Part shown: piece after piece, positions 56,316 to 64,000 of the stretch
Layout: every line of letters begins with the position of its first letter
Numbering within the stretch: the stretch's first letter is position 1
Source: Rufibacter sp. XAAS-G3-1
Lineage (GTDB): Bacteria > Bacteroidota > Bacteroidia > Cytophagales > Hymenobacteraceae
NCBI RefSeq assembly: GCF_013623775.1
Contig: NZ_JABFAM010000006.1
Coordinates: forward strand, 248,001-312,000
Direction: 5' to 3'
Length of the DNA stretch: 64,000 nt
Position numbers and translations under genes: made by a program
The notes under the pieces: generated by a model
Seen by the model: only the letters and a program-made list of their open reading frames with translations
What the model was told of the DNA's origin: nothing
Database searches by the model: none

Positions 56316-56715
56316 ATTGGTGCCGCTTGGAAGGAGATGGCGGAGCGCCAGAACCCACCCCTCCCAGGAGGGGAATACGCCTTTGCAGGGGATAGGAATG
56401 CGTGAACCTACGTGTGTAAACACCCCCCTTCGCCCCCTTCAAAAGGGGAAGTATTTGCTTTAGAGGACAGAAGGACTGAATGGATAGAGATAGCTTCTGC
56501 TCCTTTCCCCAGTTCCAGTCTTCCCCGAGCGCGCCTCGCTTTTGGCCCTGAATAGGCAGTAGCTAAGAGCGAATATCTTCACAGGCCGAAAGGGCAGTGC
56601 GAGAGGGGAAGACGGGGCCCCGCGGCCGTGAGCGCATACCGCCAAAGCTGGAACAACACAGCACTTGCACCCACGCAAAAAGCAGCCAAGCCAGGGGAAC
56701 AGCATAAGGCATGCA
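56316..56715 (+). repeat. Dispersed element B, copy 5
   Basis: Same orientation as copies 1 and 3. The stem pairs GTCTTCCCC at 56518-56526 with GGGGAAGAC at 56605-56613. An I module (CCCCCTTCAAAAGGGG, near 56430-56450) sits in the variable spacer. No gene is visible from 56115 to 56985; 56716-56985 is plain sequence that should hold the promoter of the small lipoprotein gene. Confidence 0.85.
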
Positions 56716-56985
56716 CAAACCTAATCATTCCACAGAAGCCAATTCCAGGCAGAGGCTAAAAATTCCCTTTAGCAAAAAGAACAGTAAGGAAGTGGAACAA
56801 GCCGGATTCACCACCACAGAACCAATCACCTCTAATAACCCGCAATCCACACAATCACACGCAGAGAGATCATCCCTAAACCTGTACCCAAAACACTCCC
56901 CACTATAAATCAAAAATTGCGTATAGAGATTCAACCCAGTCTTACAATTGAAAAGCGATAAGGCTACACTAACTCTATACACGCT

Positions 56986-57201
56986 ATGAAAAAGACATTT
57001 GTAACAAATCTGGTGGCTTTGGCTTTGGCCTCGGGGATTATTTCTTCCTGCGGAGGAGACGCGCAAACACCAGCAGAGAAAACCGGCACGACCAACACCG
57101 AAGACATGGTAGAAGGGGTTGACGGTGGGCTTGACTCTTTAGACCTATCCGCCGACACCACTACTTCTTCGGGCTCCACCGGCCAAGGCAATGGTCAATG
57201 A
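56986..57201 (+). CDS. Small predicted lipoprotein
   Basis: A 71-residue product with a convincing lipoprotein signal (MKKTFVTNLVALALASGIIS followed by SC). The mature part is acidic and low in complexity, rich in Thr, Asp, Ser and Gly, ending TSSGSTGQGNGQ. No family is recognised. Small acidic lipoproteins of this kind are common in Bacteroidota. Confidence 0.65.
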   Translation: MKKTFVTNLVALALASGIISSCGGDAQTPAEKTGTTNTEDMVEGVDGGLDSLDLSADTTTSSGSTGQGNGQ

Positions 57202-57266
57202 TTCAGGAACGAGCGTAAACCGTAACCCCCACCATACGGGAGACAAAGTAATTTACTATGATAAAT

Positions 57267-57318
57267 AAATCGGCGTTTAGGGCCTGTTTTAGGTAAAACA
57301 GGCCCTAAACGCCGATTT
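57267..57318. repeat. A hairpin, perfect copy between convergent genes
   Basis: AAATCGGCGTTTAGGGCCTG begins a perfect palindrome whose arms meet around TTTTAGGTAAAA. It separates the small lipoprotein gene from the convergent esterase gene and can terminate both. Confidence 0.85.
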
Positions 57319-57338
57319 GTTTTCAAAAACCGTGCTGC

Positions 57339-58505
57339 CTATCGGGAGAACAGCCACTTGAAAACCCGGGGGAACTCCCTTTGCCAATAAGCCTCGGTGT
57401 GTTCGCCGTCTTCGTGCACTTCATATTTGAGGTTGGAAGGCTTAAGCCCTTGTTTCACCAAAACATCGCGCATGCGGGCCATGTCGGGTACCATCTGCTT
57501 GCTCTCTTTGGCCCCGGCTAGCAAGAACATCTTTAAATCGGGCGCAGGCTTTGTTTTGGCGGCAAAGTCAAATATCTCTGGCGCGAACCAGAAAGCCGGC
57601 GAAAAAACACCTGCCTTGCCATACACCTGCGGGTATTTGAGGGCCGCATAAAAGGAAATCAGTCCGCCCATGGAGCTGCCCGCTACCCCCGTATGTTCTT
57701 TATCGGTGAGCGTGCGGTAATGAGCGTCTATGTAAGGCTTAAGCGTCTGCACCAGAAAGTCTACGTAGGCATCTCCTTTTCCGCCGCCCAGTTTCTTATT
57801 TCGCCAGGGCGAGTATTCATTAATGCGTTCTTCTCCTCCGTTATCAATGCCCACCACAATCACTTCGCGGCCATTAGATTCAAACTGCTCGTTCAAAGAC
57901 TCATCTACGCCCCATTCTGCTCCGCCGAAGGAATAAAAAGCGTCAAACAGATTCTGCCCGTCGTGCATATACAACACCGGGTACTTCTTGTCTGAGGTAG
58001 CATAATTGGGGGGCAGGTAAAGCCAGATCCGGCGGGATTGCTTTAGCTGGGGCATCCAGAACTGATTACTCAGAATCAGGACATTGGCGGTGGCGGTATG
58101 GTCTTTCGTAGTAGTAGGGAAATTATCTTGCCAGTTTTCCACCTCAATACGTACGGTGTCCCTGCCTGGTTTGACTTTATACGTCCTGTTTCCCCGGCCC
58201 GTACCGTTCAGCAGCGTCTCCACTTTCTCCCAGTTGCCCCTGGTGATTTTATACTCCAACGCCCCCTCACCCCCAGGCAGCGTGAGGTAATACCTGGCAT
58301 TGGCCGCCCGCTTGAACGCAAAACGCGTAGCCCGTGGGTTCCAGTGGTTCAGATTGGCTGCCAGAAAGAGCGTATCCTCCAGCGGGGTTTTCTCTGGCAC
58401 CTTCGCAACCTCAACAGTGACCTGCGCCTCAGCCGGAACCACCAGCACCCCAAGAAATAAAGATAAAAGCGCAAAAAGCCCTCTCCACATTTTCATAAAT
58501 GGCAT
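57339..58505 (-). CDS. Exported esterase with N-terminal glycogen-binding-like domain
   Basis: The 388-residue protein has a signal peptide (FALLSLFLGVLVVPAEAQ), a beta-sandwich domain resembling CBM20/48 starch- or glycogen-binding modules (about 30-115, AANLNHWNPRATRFAF) and a C-terminal alpha/beta hydrolase of the esterase D group (about 140-385). Catalytic parts are VLYMHDGQNLFD, the nucleophile elbow GVAGSSMGGLISF and a late histidine in EDGEHTEAYW. It may remove acyl groups from a polysaccharide. It lies near the maltose phosphorylase operon but faces the other way. Confidence 0.87.
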   Translation of the reverse strand: MPFMKMWRGLFALLSLFLGVLVVPAEAQVTVEVAKVPEKTPLEDTLFLAANLNHWNPRATRFAFKRAANARYYLTLPGGEGALEYKITRGNWEKVETLLNGTGRGNRTYKVKPGRDTVRIEVENWQDNFPTTTKDHTATANVLILSNQFWMPQLKQSRRIWLYLPPNYATSDKKYPVLYMHDGQNLFDAFYSFGGAEWGVDESLNEQFESNGREVIVVGIDNGGEERINEYSPWRNKKLGGGKGDAYVDFLVQTLKPYIDAHYRTLTDKEHTGVAGSSMGGLISFYAALKYPQVYGKAGVFSPAFWFAPEIFDFAAKTKPAPDLKMFLLAGAKESKQMVPDMARMRDVLVKQGLKPSNLKYEVHEDGEHTEAYWQREFPRVFKWLFSR

Positions 58506-58825
58506 TTTTAATTCCAGGAAATCGATTTCTTAATGAAAAAAGCGTAGATTTACCTCCATCATTTTACAATATTAACAACAGCCGTAGATATAGCCGTCTA
58601 AAGGTATTATAATTCCTGAAAGGCTACTTCGTTCTTAGCAGATTGCCAGCAGGTTAGTGCCGCAGGGACAAATAAGGTTTCGCTGCCAAATAGGTAGCCT
58701 ATTTATTCTGATGGCCAAAGAAGCAGGCTTGCAAGATGGTTCGCAACAAGTAACGTTTGCGGGGCCGTGAACCAGCAGCCTATTCTAATGGATATGGGGT
58801 AGTATTCGTACAGCAGAAAGCCATA

Positions 58826-58868
58826 ACCTGTTTCAGGACTGTTTTTCTGAAACAAGGCCCAAAACAAT
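58826..58868. repeat. A hairpin before pgmB
   Basis: CTGTTTCAGGACTGTTTTTC pairs imperfectly with GAAACAAGGCCCAAAACA. The rest of 58506-58825 shows no gene; promoters of the divergent esterase and pgmB genes must lie there. Confidence 0.6.
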
Positions 58869-58917
58869 AGAAGCAAACATCGCCCTTTTACAGGGTGCAG
58901 ACATAACCACAAGCAAC

Positions 58918-59577
58918 ATGCGAATCCTCAAAGCCTGCCTTTTTGATTTAGACGGAGTGCTGGTAGACACCGCGGGGTACCATTTCAAAGCCTGGCGCCG
59001 CTTGGCCCAGACCTTGGGCATTGACTTCACCGAGCACGACAACGAGCGTCTCAAAGGGGTTAGCCGCATGCGGTCACTGGAGATCATCCTGGAGATTGGC
59101 GAACGGACCCTGCCCCCAGAACAGATGCTGGCCCTCTGCGAGCAGAAAAACACCGAGTACCTGCTGGACGTGGCCCAAATGACCCCAGCCGAAATCCTGC
59201 CCGGCGTGGTAGAGTTCCTCAAAGCGCTTAAAGCCGAAGGCTTCAAGATCGCCCTCGGCTCCGCCAGCAAAAACGCCCAACTGATTCTGGAGCGCACCGC
59301 GCTGCTCCCCTTTTTTGACGCCATCATTGACGGGCGGCACGTGACCAACGGCAAACCAGACCCCGAGGTCTTCCTGAAAGGAGCCGAGGCGCTGGGCGTA
59401 TTGCCCGAAGAATGCGTGGTGTTTGAAGACGCCGTGGCCGGGGTGGAAGCCGCCAAAAACGGCAACATGCGCTGCGTGGGCGTAGGCCAACCAGAAGTCC
59501 TCACCCTGGCGGATATTGTGGTGCAAGACCTCACCGAGATGTCGGTGGCAAGGCTTCGGGAATTGGAGCAAATGTAA
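58918..59577 (+). CDS. pgmB: Beta-phosphoglucomutase
   Basis: The 219-residue HAD-superfamily enzyme converts beta-glucose 1-phosphate to glucose 6-phosphate. The phospho-accepting aspartate and the acid/base aspartate are D10 and D12 in LFDLDGVLVDTAGYHFKAW; the cap domain carries KGVSRMRSLEIILE, and later motifs are ALGSASKNAQ and VFEDAVAGVEAAK. It precedes a GH65 phosphorylase, which produces exactly this sugar phosphate, and a GH13 amylase. Confidence 0.95.
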   Translation: MRILKACLFDLDGVLVDTAGYHFKAWRRLAQTLGIDFTEHDNERLKGVSRMRSLEIILEIGERTLPPEQMLALCEQKNTEYLLDVAQMTPAEILPGVVEFLKALKAEGFKIALGSASKNAQLILERTALLPFFDAIIDGRHVTNGKPDPEVFLKGAEALGVLPEECVVFEDAVAGVEAAKNGNMRCVGVGQPEVLTLADIVVQDLTEMSVARLRELEQM

Positions 59578-59583
59578 AAGTTT

Positions 59584-59826
59584 GCGTTTAGCGGCTGTTT
59601 TCAGAAAATCAGCCATAAAACGTGTTAAGCCACTTGTCCCCCTTTGAAGGGGGTTGGGGGATGATAAAGGCGGCAAGAAGAACCAAAAGAAATGCTAAGC
59701 GCCAGGAAAAATGATTCTCGGGAATGCCTGACCTGCACGCGTCATCATCCCCCTACCCCCTTCAAAGGGGGACGAAAAAGTAAATTCCGTTTCAGGCCTG
59801 TTTTCCCAAAATCAGGCTCAGAACAA
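59584..59826. repeat. Mirror-image repeat cluster A-I-I-A
   Basis: A hairpin (59584-59622), I module (59637-59665, CCCCCTTTGAAGGGGG then TTGGGGGATGAT), about 80 bp of spacer, the inverted I module (59743-59772) and another A hairpin (59788-59826). The whole cluster is roughly symmetrical. A short direct repeat of TGATACCTGATACTTG (about 59870-59900) follows just before the GH65 start. Confidence 0.75.
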
Positions 59827-59908
59827 AATAAAACGCAACTGAAGAAGAAGTCTTGAAACCTGTGTCTTGCTACTTGATACCTGATACTTGATACCTGATA
59901 CAACTATT

Positions 59909-62227
59909 ATGAAACAATATGTCACCGTTGATGAGTGGTCTATCATAGAGGAAGGCTTCCATCCGCAGTATAACCAAATCTCGGAAAGCATCTTCAGCCT
60001 GGGCAACGGGCGCATGGGGCAGCGCGCCAACTTTGAGGAGGCGTTCTCCGGCCAGACCCTGCCCGGCAATTACGTGGCCGGGGTTTACTACCCCGATAAA
60101 ACCCGCGTGGGCTGGTGGAAGAACGGCTACCCCGAGTATTTCGCCAAGGTGCTCAACGCCGCCAACTGGATCGGCATTGACGTGCAGCTGGACGGCGAGA
60201 CCCTGGATCTGCACCAGTGCCAGGTGCTGGATTTTCGGCGCGAGCTAAACATGCGCGAGGGCTGGCTGGAACGCACCTTCACCGCCCTGCTGCCCAGCGG
60301 CAAGCAGGTGCGCGTGGCCGCCCAGCGCTTCACCAGCATCGTGGACGACGAGGTGGGCGCCATCCGCTACAGCATCACGCCGGTGAACTTCAGCGGTACG
60401 CTCACCCTCACCCCGTACGTGGACGCCGACATCATGAACGCCGACTCCAACTACGACGAGAAATTCTGGGACGAAGTCCTGCAGGAAGCCCACCCCACCG
60501 AAGGCTACGTAATTGCCGAAACCAAGAAAACCTTCTTCCACGTCTGCACCGGCCAGAAGTTCGCGGTCACCCAGAACGGCCAGGAAGTGAAGGTAAACGC
60601 CACGCCGCAGGAAAAAACCAAATACATTGCCTCTACGTTTGAGCTGGCCGTGCAGCAAGATCAGGAAACCGTTCTGTACAAGTACGCCGCCAACCTTTCC
60701 TCTGAGAACCACCCCAAAGCAGAACTGCTGGCCAACACTAAAACCGTGCTTTCGGCCGCGGCCGAGAAAGGCTTTGACCAGCTGATGCGGGAGCAGGCCC
60801 AGGCTTGGGCGGCCAAGTGGGAGGAAAGCGACATTGTGATTGAGGGCGATGCCGCCGCCCAGCAGGGCATCCGGTTCAACATCTTCCAACTGAACCAAAC
60901 CTACACTGGTGAAGATGAGCGCCTGAACATCGGCCCCAAAGGCTTCACCGGCGAGAAATACGGCGGCACCACCTACTGGGATACCGAGGCCTACTGCCTC
61001 CCCTTCTACCTGGCTACCGCCGATCCGCAGGTGGCCCGCAACCTGCTCGTGTACCGCTACAAACACCTGCCCAAAGCCATTGAGAATGCCGAAAAACTAG
61101 GCTTCAGCGGCGGCGCGGCCCTGTACCCCATGGTCACCATCAACGGCGAGGAGTGCCACAACGAGTGGGAAATCACCTTTGAAGAAATCCACCGCAACGG
61201 GGCCATCGCCCACGCCATCCATGACTACATCCGCTACACCGGTGATGATGGTTATTTGGCCGAGTACGGGCTGGAGGTACTGGTGGGCATCTCCCGGTTC
61301 TGGGCGCAGCGCGTAAACTGGTCGGGCGCCAAGAACCAGTATGTGATGCTGGGCGTGACCGGCCCCAACGAGTACGAGAACAACGTCAACAACAACTGGT
61401 ACACCAGCACCATTGCCACCTGGACCCTGGACTACACGCTCAAAGCCTTGCAGCACGTGCGGGAAACCTCCCCGGCGCGTTATCGGGAATTGGTTGGCAA
61501 ACTGAACCTGAACGTAGCCGAGGAAACCGGGAAATGGCAGCACGTCATTGGCCACATGTACTACGCCGAAGACCAGGAACTAGGCATTTTCCTGCAACAG
61601 GACGGCTTTCTGGACAAAGAGCAGACCCTGGTACGCGACCTTGACCCGGCAGACCGCCCGCTGAACCAGAAATGGTCATGGGATAGAATCCTGCGCTCGG
61701 TGTTCATCAAGCAGGCTGATGTGCTGCAAGGCATTTACCTGTTTGAAGACCGCTTTGACCTGGAGACCATCCGGCGGAACTATGATTTCTACGAGCCGCG
61801 CACCGTGCATGAATCCTCGCTGTCGCCCTGCGTGCACGCCATTCTGGCCGCCAAACTGGGCGATGAGGAACGCGCCTACGAGTTCTACCTCCGCACCGCC
61901 CGCCTTGACCTGGATGACTACAACAACGACACCGAAGACGGCTGCCACATCACCTCTATGGCCGGCACCTGGATGGCTGTGGTACAGGGCTTCGGGGGCA
62001 TGCGCGTGCGCGATAACCAGCTGTTCTTCAATCCATTTATCCCAGCTGGCTGGAGTTCTTATTCCTTCAAGATCCGGTTCAGGGGCCACCTGCTCAACAT
62101 CAAGGTAACCAAGGAGAACGTGCAGATGGAGAACCAGCACGAGGCCGCCCTCACACTCAACGTGTTTGACCAAGCCGTGGAAATCAAGGCCAATGGCAAG
62201 GCCGAGATCGCGCACCAGTTGGCGTAA
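59909..62227 (+). CDS. Glycoside hydrolase family 65 phosphorylase (maltose phosphorylase-like)
   Basis: From the ATG at 59909 (MKQYVTVDEWSIIEEG) the product is 772 residues, the usual GH65 length, with an N-terminal beta-sandwich (about 1-270), an (alpha/alpha)6 barrel (about 320-690) and a small C-terminal beta domain. The general-acid glutamate lies in CHNEWEITFEEIHRNG (about residues 416-431), and GPNEYENNVNNNWYTST is the other conserved loop. Such enzymes phosphorolyse alpha-glucosides to beta-glucose 1-phosphate and glucose. Maltose is the best guess from the neighbours; trehalose or kojibiose are possible. No signal peptide, so cytosolic. GC-rich and well conserved. Confidence 0.92.
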   Translation: MKQYVTVDEWSIIEEGFHPQYNQISESIFSLGNGRMGQRANFEEAFSGQTLPGNYVAGVYYPDKTRVGWWKNGYPEYFAKVLNAANWIGIDVQLDGETLDLHQCQVLDFRRELNMREGWLERTFTALLPSGKQVRVAAQRFTSIVDDEVGAIRYSITPVNFSGTLTLTPYVDADIMNADSNYDEKFWDEVLQEAHPTEGYVIAETKKTFFHVCTGQKFAVTQNGQEVKVNATPQEKTKYIASTFELAVQQDQETVLYKYAANLSSENHPKAELLANTKTVLSAAAEKGFDQLMREQAQAWAAKWEESDIVIEGDAAAQQGIRFNIFQLNQTYTGEDERLNIGPKGFTGEKYGGTTYWDTEAYCLPFYLATADPQVARNLLVYRYKHLPKAIENAEKLGFSGGAALYPMVTINGEECHNEWEITFEEIHRNGAIAHAIHDYIRYTGDDGYLAEYGLEVLVGISRFWAQRVNWSGAKNQYVMLGVTGPNEYENNVNNNWYTSTIATWTLDYTLKALQHVRETSPARYRELVGKLNLNVAEETGKWQHVIGHMYYAEDQELGIFLQQDGFLDKEQTLVRDLDPADRPLNQKWSWDRILRSVFIKQADVLQGIYLFEDRFDLETIRRNYDFYEPRTVHESSLSPCVHAILAAKLGDEERAYEFYLRTARLDLDDYNNDTEDGCHITSMAGTWMAVVQGFGGMRVRDNQLFFNPFIPAGWSSYSFKIRFRGHLLNIKVTKENVQMENQHEAALTLNVFDQAVEIKANGKAEIAHQLA

Positions 62228-62232
62228 AAAGA

Positions 62233-62474
62233 CCTCACCCTAACTCCCTCTCCCGCGGAGAGGGAGTTTTCAGCAGTTGCGTTTAGGCGCTGTTTTTTAG
62301 AAAACGAGCCTAAAACAGAAAGTTCTTCCCTTTGGCGCGAGACTAAAGTCTCGTGACCTGGGATGAAGCGAGTCTCCAGACTCGCCGGGGATTACGAACC
62401 GGAATATGTGAAAAGGGTGTCTGGAGACTCCCAACATCCCAGGTCACGAGTCTGGAGACTCGCGCCAAAGGGAA
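62233..62474. repeat. Composite repeat J-A-D with 40-bp mirror arms
   Basis: J (62233-62270), A hairpin (62279-62317), then a large inverted repeat whose arms are 62326-62365 and 62435-62474. Each arm contains its own small palindrome (GAGACTAAAGTCTC and GAGTCTGGAGACTC), and a third (GCGAGTCTCCAGACTCGC) lies inside the loop. It separates the GH65 and GH13 genes. Confidence 0.8.
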
Positions 62475-62508
62475 ACTTGCTACGCGCTACCAGTTACGAT
62501 AAAACCAC

Positions 62509-64000
62509 ATGAGAAAAACCAAGGCCCAACGTCCGCTTCTGTCTCTGGTGCTGCTGGCAGCGCTGGAGGCGGGCTGTACCTCCACCGCGCCCACGGGCAA
62601 TAGTAGTTCAGACTCTAACACATCAGAAACCGCCATGACGCAACCTGGGCAAACCACTGACCCCAACACCACCGGGGAAGAAGTGCAGGATCACAAGCTG
62701 GTCATTTACCAGATGATGACGCGCCTGTTCGGGAACCAGAAAACGCTGAACAAAACTTACGGCACCCTCCAGGAAAACGGCGTGGGCAAGTTCCATGACA
62801 TCACCCACCAAGCCCTACGGGAAATCAAGAAGCTGGGGGCCACGCACGTGTGGTACACTGGCGTGCTGGAACACGCCACCATGACCAACTACACTAAATT
62901 CGGGATTCCGCTGGACGATGCCGACGTGGTGAAAGGCCGCGCCGGCTCGCCGTACGCCATCAAAGATTACTATGACGTGAACCCAGACCTGGCGGTAGAC
63001 GTGCGCAAGCGGATGGCGGAGTTTGAGGCGCTGGTGCAACGCACCCATGCTAACGGCCTGAAAGTCATTGTCGATTTCGTGCCCAACCACGTAGCCCGCA
63101 AGTACAGTTCAGATGCCAAACCAGCGGGCGTGGAAGACTTCGGGGCGAAGGATGACCACACGGTTGCCTTCAAACCCAACAATAACTTCTATTACCTGCC
63201 GGGCCAGGAACTGCAGGTTCCCGCCGCCAACAATCCTTTGGGAGCCGCGTTGAAAGGCCCGCAGGAAAACGGCCGGTTTTCTGAAAACCCCGCCAAAGCA
63301 TCTGGCAACGACGTGTTCAGCGCCTCGCCCAGCGTAGACGATTGGTTTGAGACCGTGAAACTGAACTACGGGGTAGACATCCAGAACAACCGCACCAAGC
63401 ACTTCGCCCCCATCCCCGATACCTGGCACAAGATGCGCGACATCCTGCTCTACTGGGCGGGCAAAGGGGCCGATGGATTCCGCTGTGACATGGCCGAGAT
63501 GGTGCCGGTGGAATTCTGGGCCTGGGTTATTCCGCAGGTGAAAGCCCAGCACCCAGACCTCAAATTCATCGCTGAGATCTACAACCCCAAAGAGTACCGC
63601 AACTACCTCCAGAACGGGAAGTTTGATTACCTCTATGACAAGGTGGGCTTGTATGACGGCGTACGCCGATTGATGGAAAACCGCGGCAAAGGCAATACCC
63701 AGGAGATCACCAGCGCGTGGCGCGAGGAAAGCCGCGGCATCTCCAGCCACATGCTCCGTTTCCTGGAAAACCATGACGAGCAACGCATTGCCTCTGCTGA
63801 ATTTGCGGGCACTCCCTTGGCGGGTATTCCGGCCATGACGCTAAGCGCTACCTTGGGCAGTGGCCCGGTAATGGTGTATTTTGGGCAGGAAGTGGGCGAG
63901 CCCGGCAAAGGCCATGAAGGTTTCCAGGGCGAAGACGGCCGCACCACCATCTTTGACTATTGGGGCGTACCCGCGCACCAGGCCTGGATGAACGGCGGCA
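62509..64000 (+). CDS. GH13 alpha-amylase family lipoprotein (cut by window edge)
   Basis: An open frame from the ATG at 62509 runs off the right edge, giving the first 497 residues. The N-terminus (RKTKAQRPLLSLVLLAALEAG then C23) is a lipoprotein-type signal, although the -3 residue is glutamate, which is atypical. A Ser/Thr-rich linker follows to about residue 60. The catalytic barrel shows VDFVPNH (region I), GFRCDMAEM with the nucleophile D327, the acid E356 in IAEIY, and D423 in LENHDEQ. It would degrade starch-like glucans outside the inner membrane and supply maltose to the phosphorylase upstream. Specificity is not settled. Confidence 0.9.
   Translation, partial: MRKTKAQRPLLSLVLLAALEAGCTSTAPTGNSSSDSNTSETAMTQPGQTTDPNTTGEEVQDHKLVIYQMMTRLFGNQKTLNKTYGTLQENGVGKFHDITHQALREIKKLGATHVWYTGVLEHATMTNYTKFGIPLDDADVVKGRAGSPYAIKDYYDVNPDLAVDVRKRMAEFEALVQRTHANGLKVIVDFVPNHVARKYSSDAKPAGVEDFGAKDDHTVAFKPNNNFYYLPGQELQVPAANNPLGAALKGPQENGRFSENPAKASGNDVFSASPSVDDWFETVKLNYGVDIQNNRTKHFAPIPDTWHKMRDILLYWAGKGADGFRCDMAEMVPVEFWAWVIPQVKAQHPDLKFIAEIYNPKEYRNYLQNGKFDYLYDKVGLYDGVRRLMENRGKGNTQEITSAWREESRGISSHMLRFLENHDEQRIASAEFAGTPLAGIPAMTLSATLGSGPVMVYFGQEVGEPGKGHEGFQGEDGRTTIFDYWGVPAHQAWMNGG

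Overview
The window is a chromosomal stretch from a member of the Bacteroidota, most likely Cytophagales family Hymenobacteraceae (Rufibacter / Pontibacter / Hymenobacter-like). The genus is an inference. Supporting signs are -7 elements of the TAnnTTTG type, almost no Shine-Dalgarno sequences, a fused alpha/beta 2-oxoacid dehydrogenase E1, a FecI-FecR pair near a TonB receptor with an STN domain, a MobA fusion typical of Cytophagales next to a DUF7009-like remnant, and many secreted lipoproteins. Most genes are housekeeping or general metabolic. The unusual content is one AT-rich accessory locus and a dense population of intergenic palindromic repeats.

Layout. 0-10 kb: tail of an unknown CDS, fused E1, DUF1573 protein, alanine dehydrogenase, HsdR_N-like protein, AMP nucleosidase plus YtcJ-like amidohydrolase, UMF1-type MFS transporter. 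10-16.6 kb: ECF sigma, FecR anti-sigma, head-GIN lipoprotein, then, after 1.3 kb of repeats, a TonB-dependent receptor. 16.7-23.5 kb (AT-rich): a helical-repeat protein of unknown function divergent from a 62-aa peptide gene, an oligopeptide-type ABC importer (binding protein and two permeases, no ATPase) and a second small protein. This resembles the gene content of peptide-pheromone (RRNPP-like) systems and is the best candidate here for an undescribed system. 23.8-25.2 kb: decayed DUF7009 gene and MobA. 26-34.4 kb, mostly minus strand: tRNA-Ser(GGA), asparaginase, TatD, glycosyltransferase, polysaccharide deacetylase, PP2C/SpoIIE phosphatase, a small conserved protein, a second glycosyltransferase and a flippase-like membrane protein. 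34.4-41.6 kb: RuvC, HIT, GreA, Ppx/GppA, Ppk1, GyrB. 43-49.3 kb: ROK kinase, a frameshifted M20 amidohydrolase, two SDRs, an FMN reductase and a lipocalin-like protein. 49.7-54.7 kb, minus strand: DcaP-like porin, M20 lipoprotein and GH3 lipoprotein. 55.4-64 kb: TRIC channel, small lipoprotein, esterase, then beta-phosphoglucomutase, GH65 phosphorylase and a GH13 alpha-amylase cut by the window edge. The last three form a phosphorolytic maltose/alpha-glucan route.

Repeats. Nearly every intergenic gap over about 150 bp carries structured repeats. They include: (A) about 22 copies of a hairpin with core CTGTTTT-loop-AAAACAG; (B) five copies of a 360-490 bp element holding a long conserved stem; (M) elements with terminal inverted repeats around GAACCTGTTTAGGGTTTT; and further palindrome modules (C to K). 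Several modules recur side by side in a fixed order, such as D-E-F-A or its reverse J-A-E-D, so the gaps look like mosaics built from a shared parts list. No CRISPR array, rRNA or transposase gene was seen.
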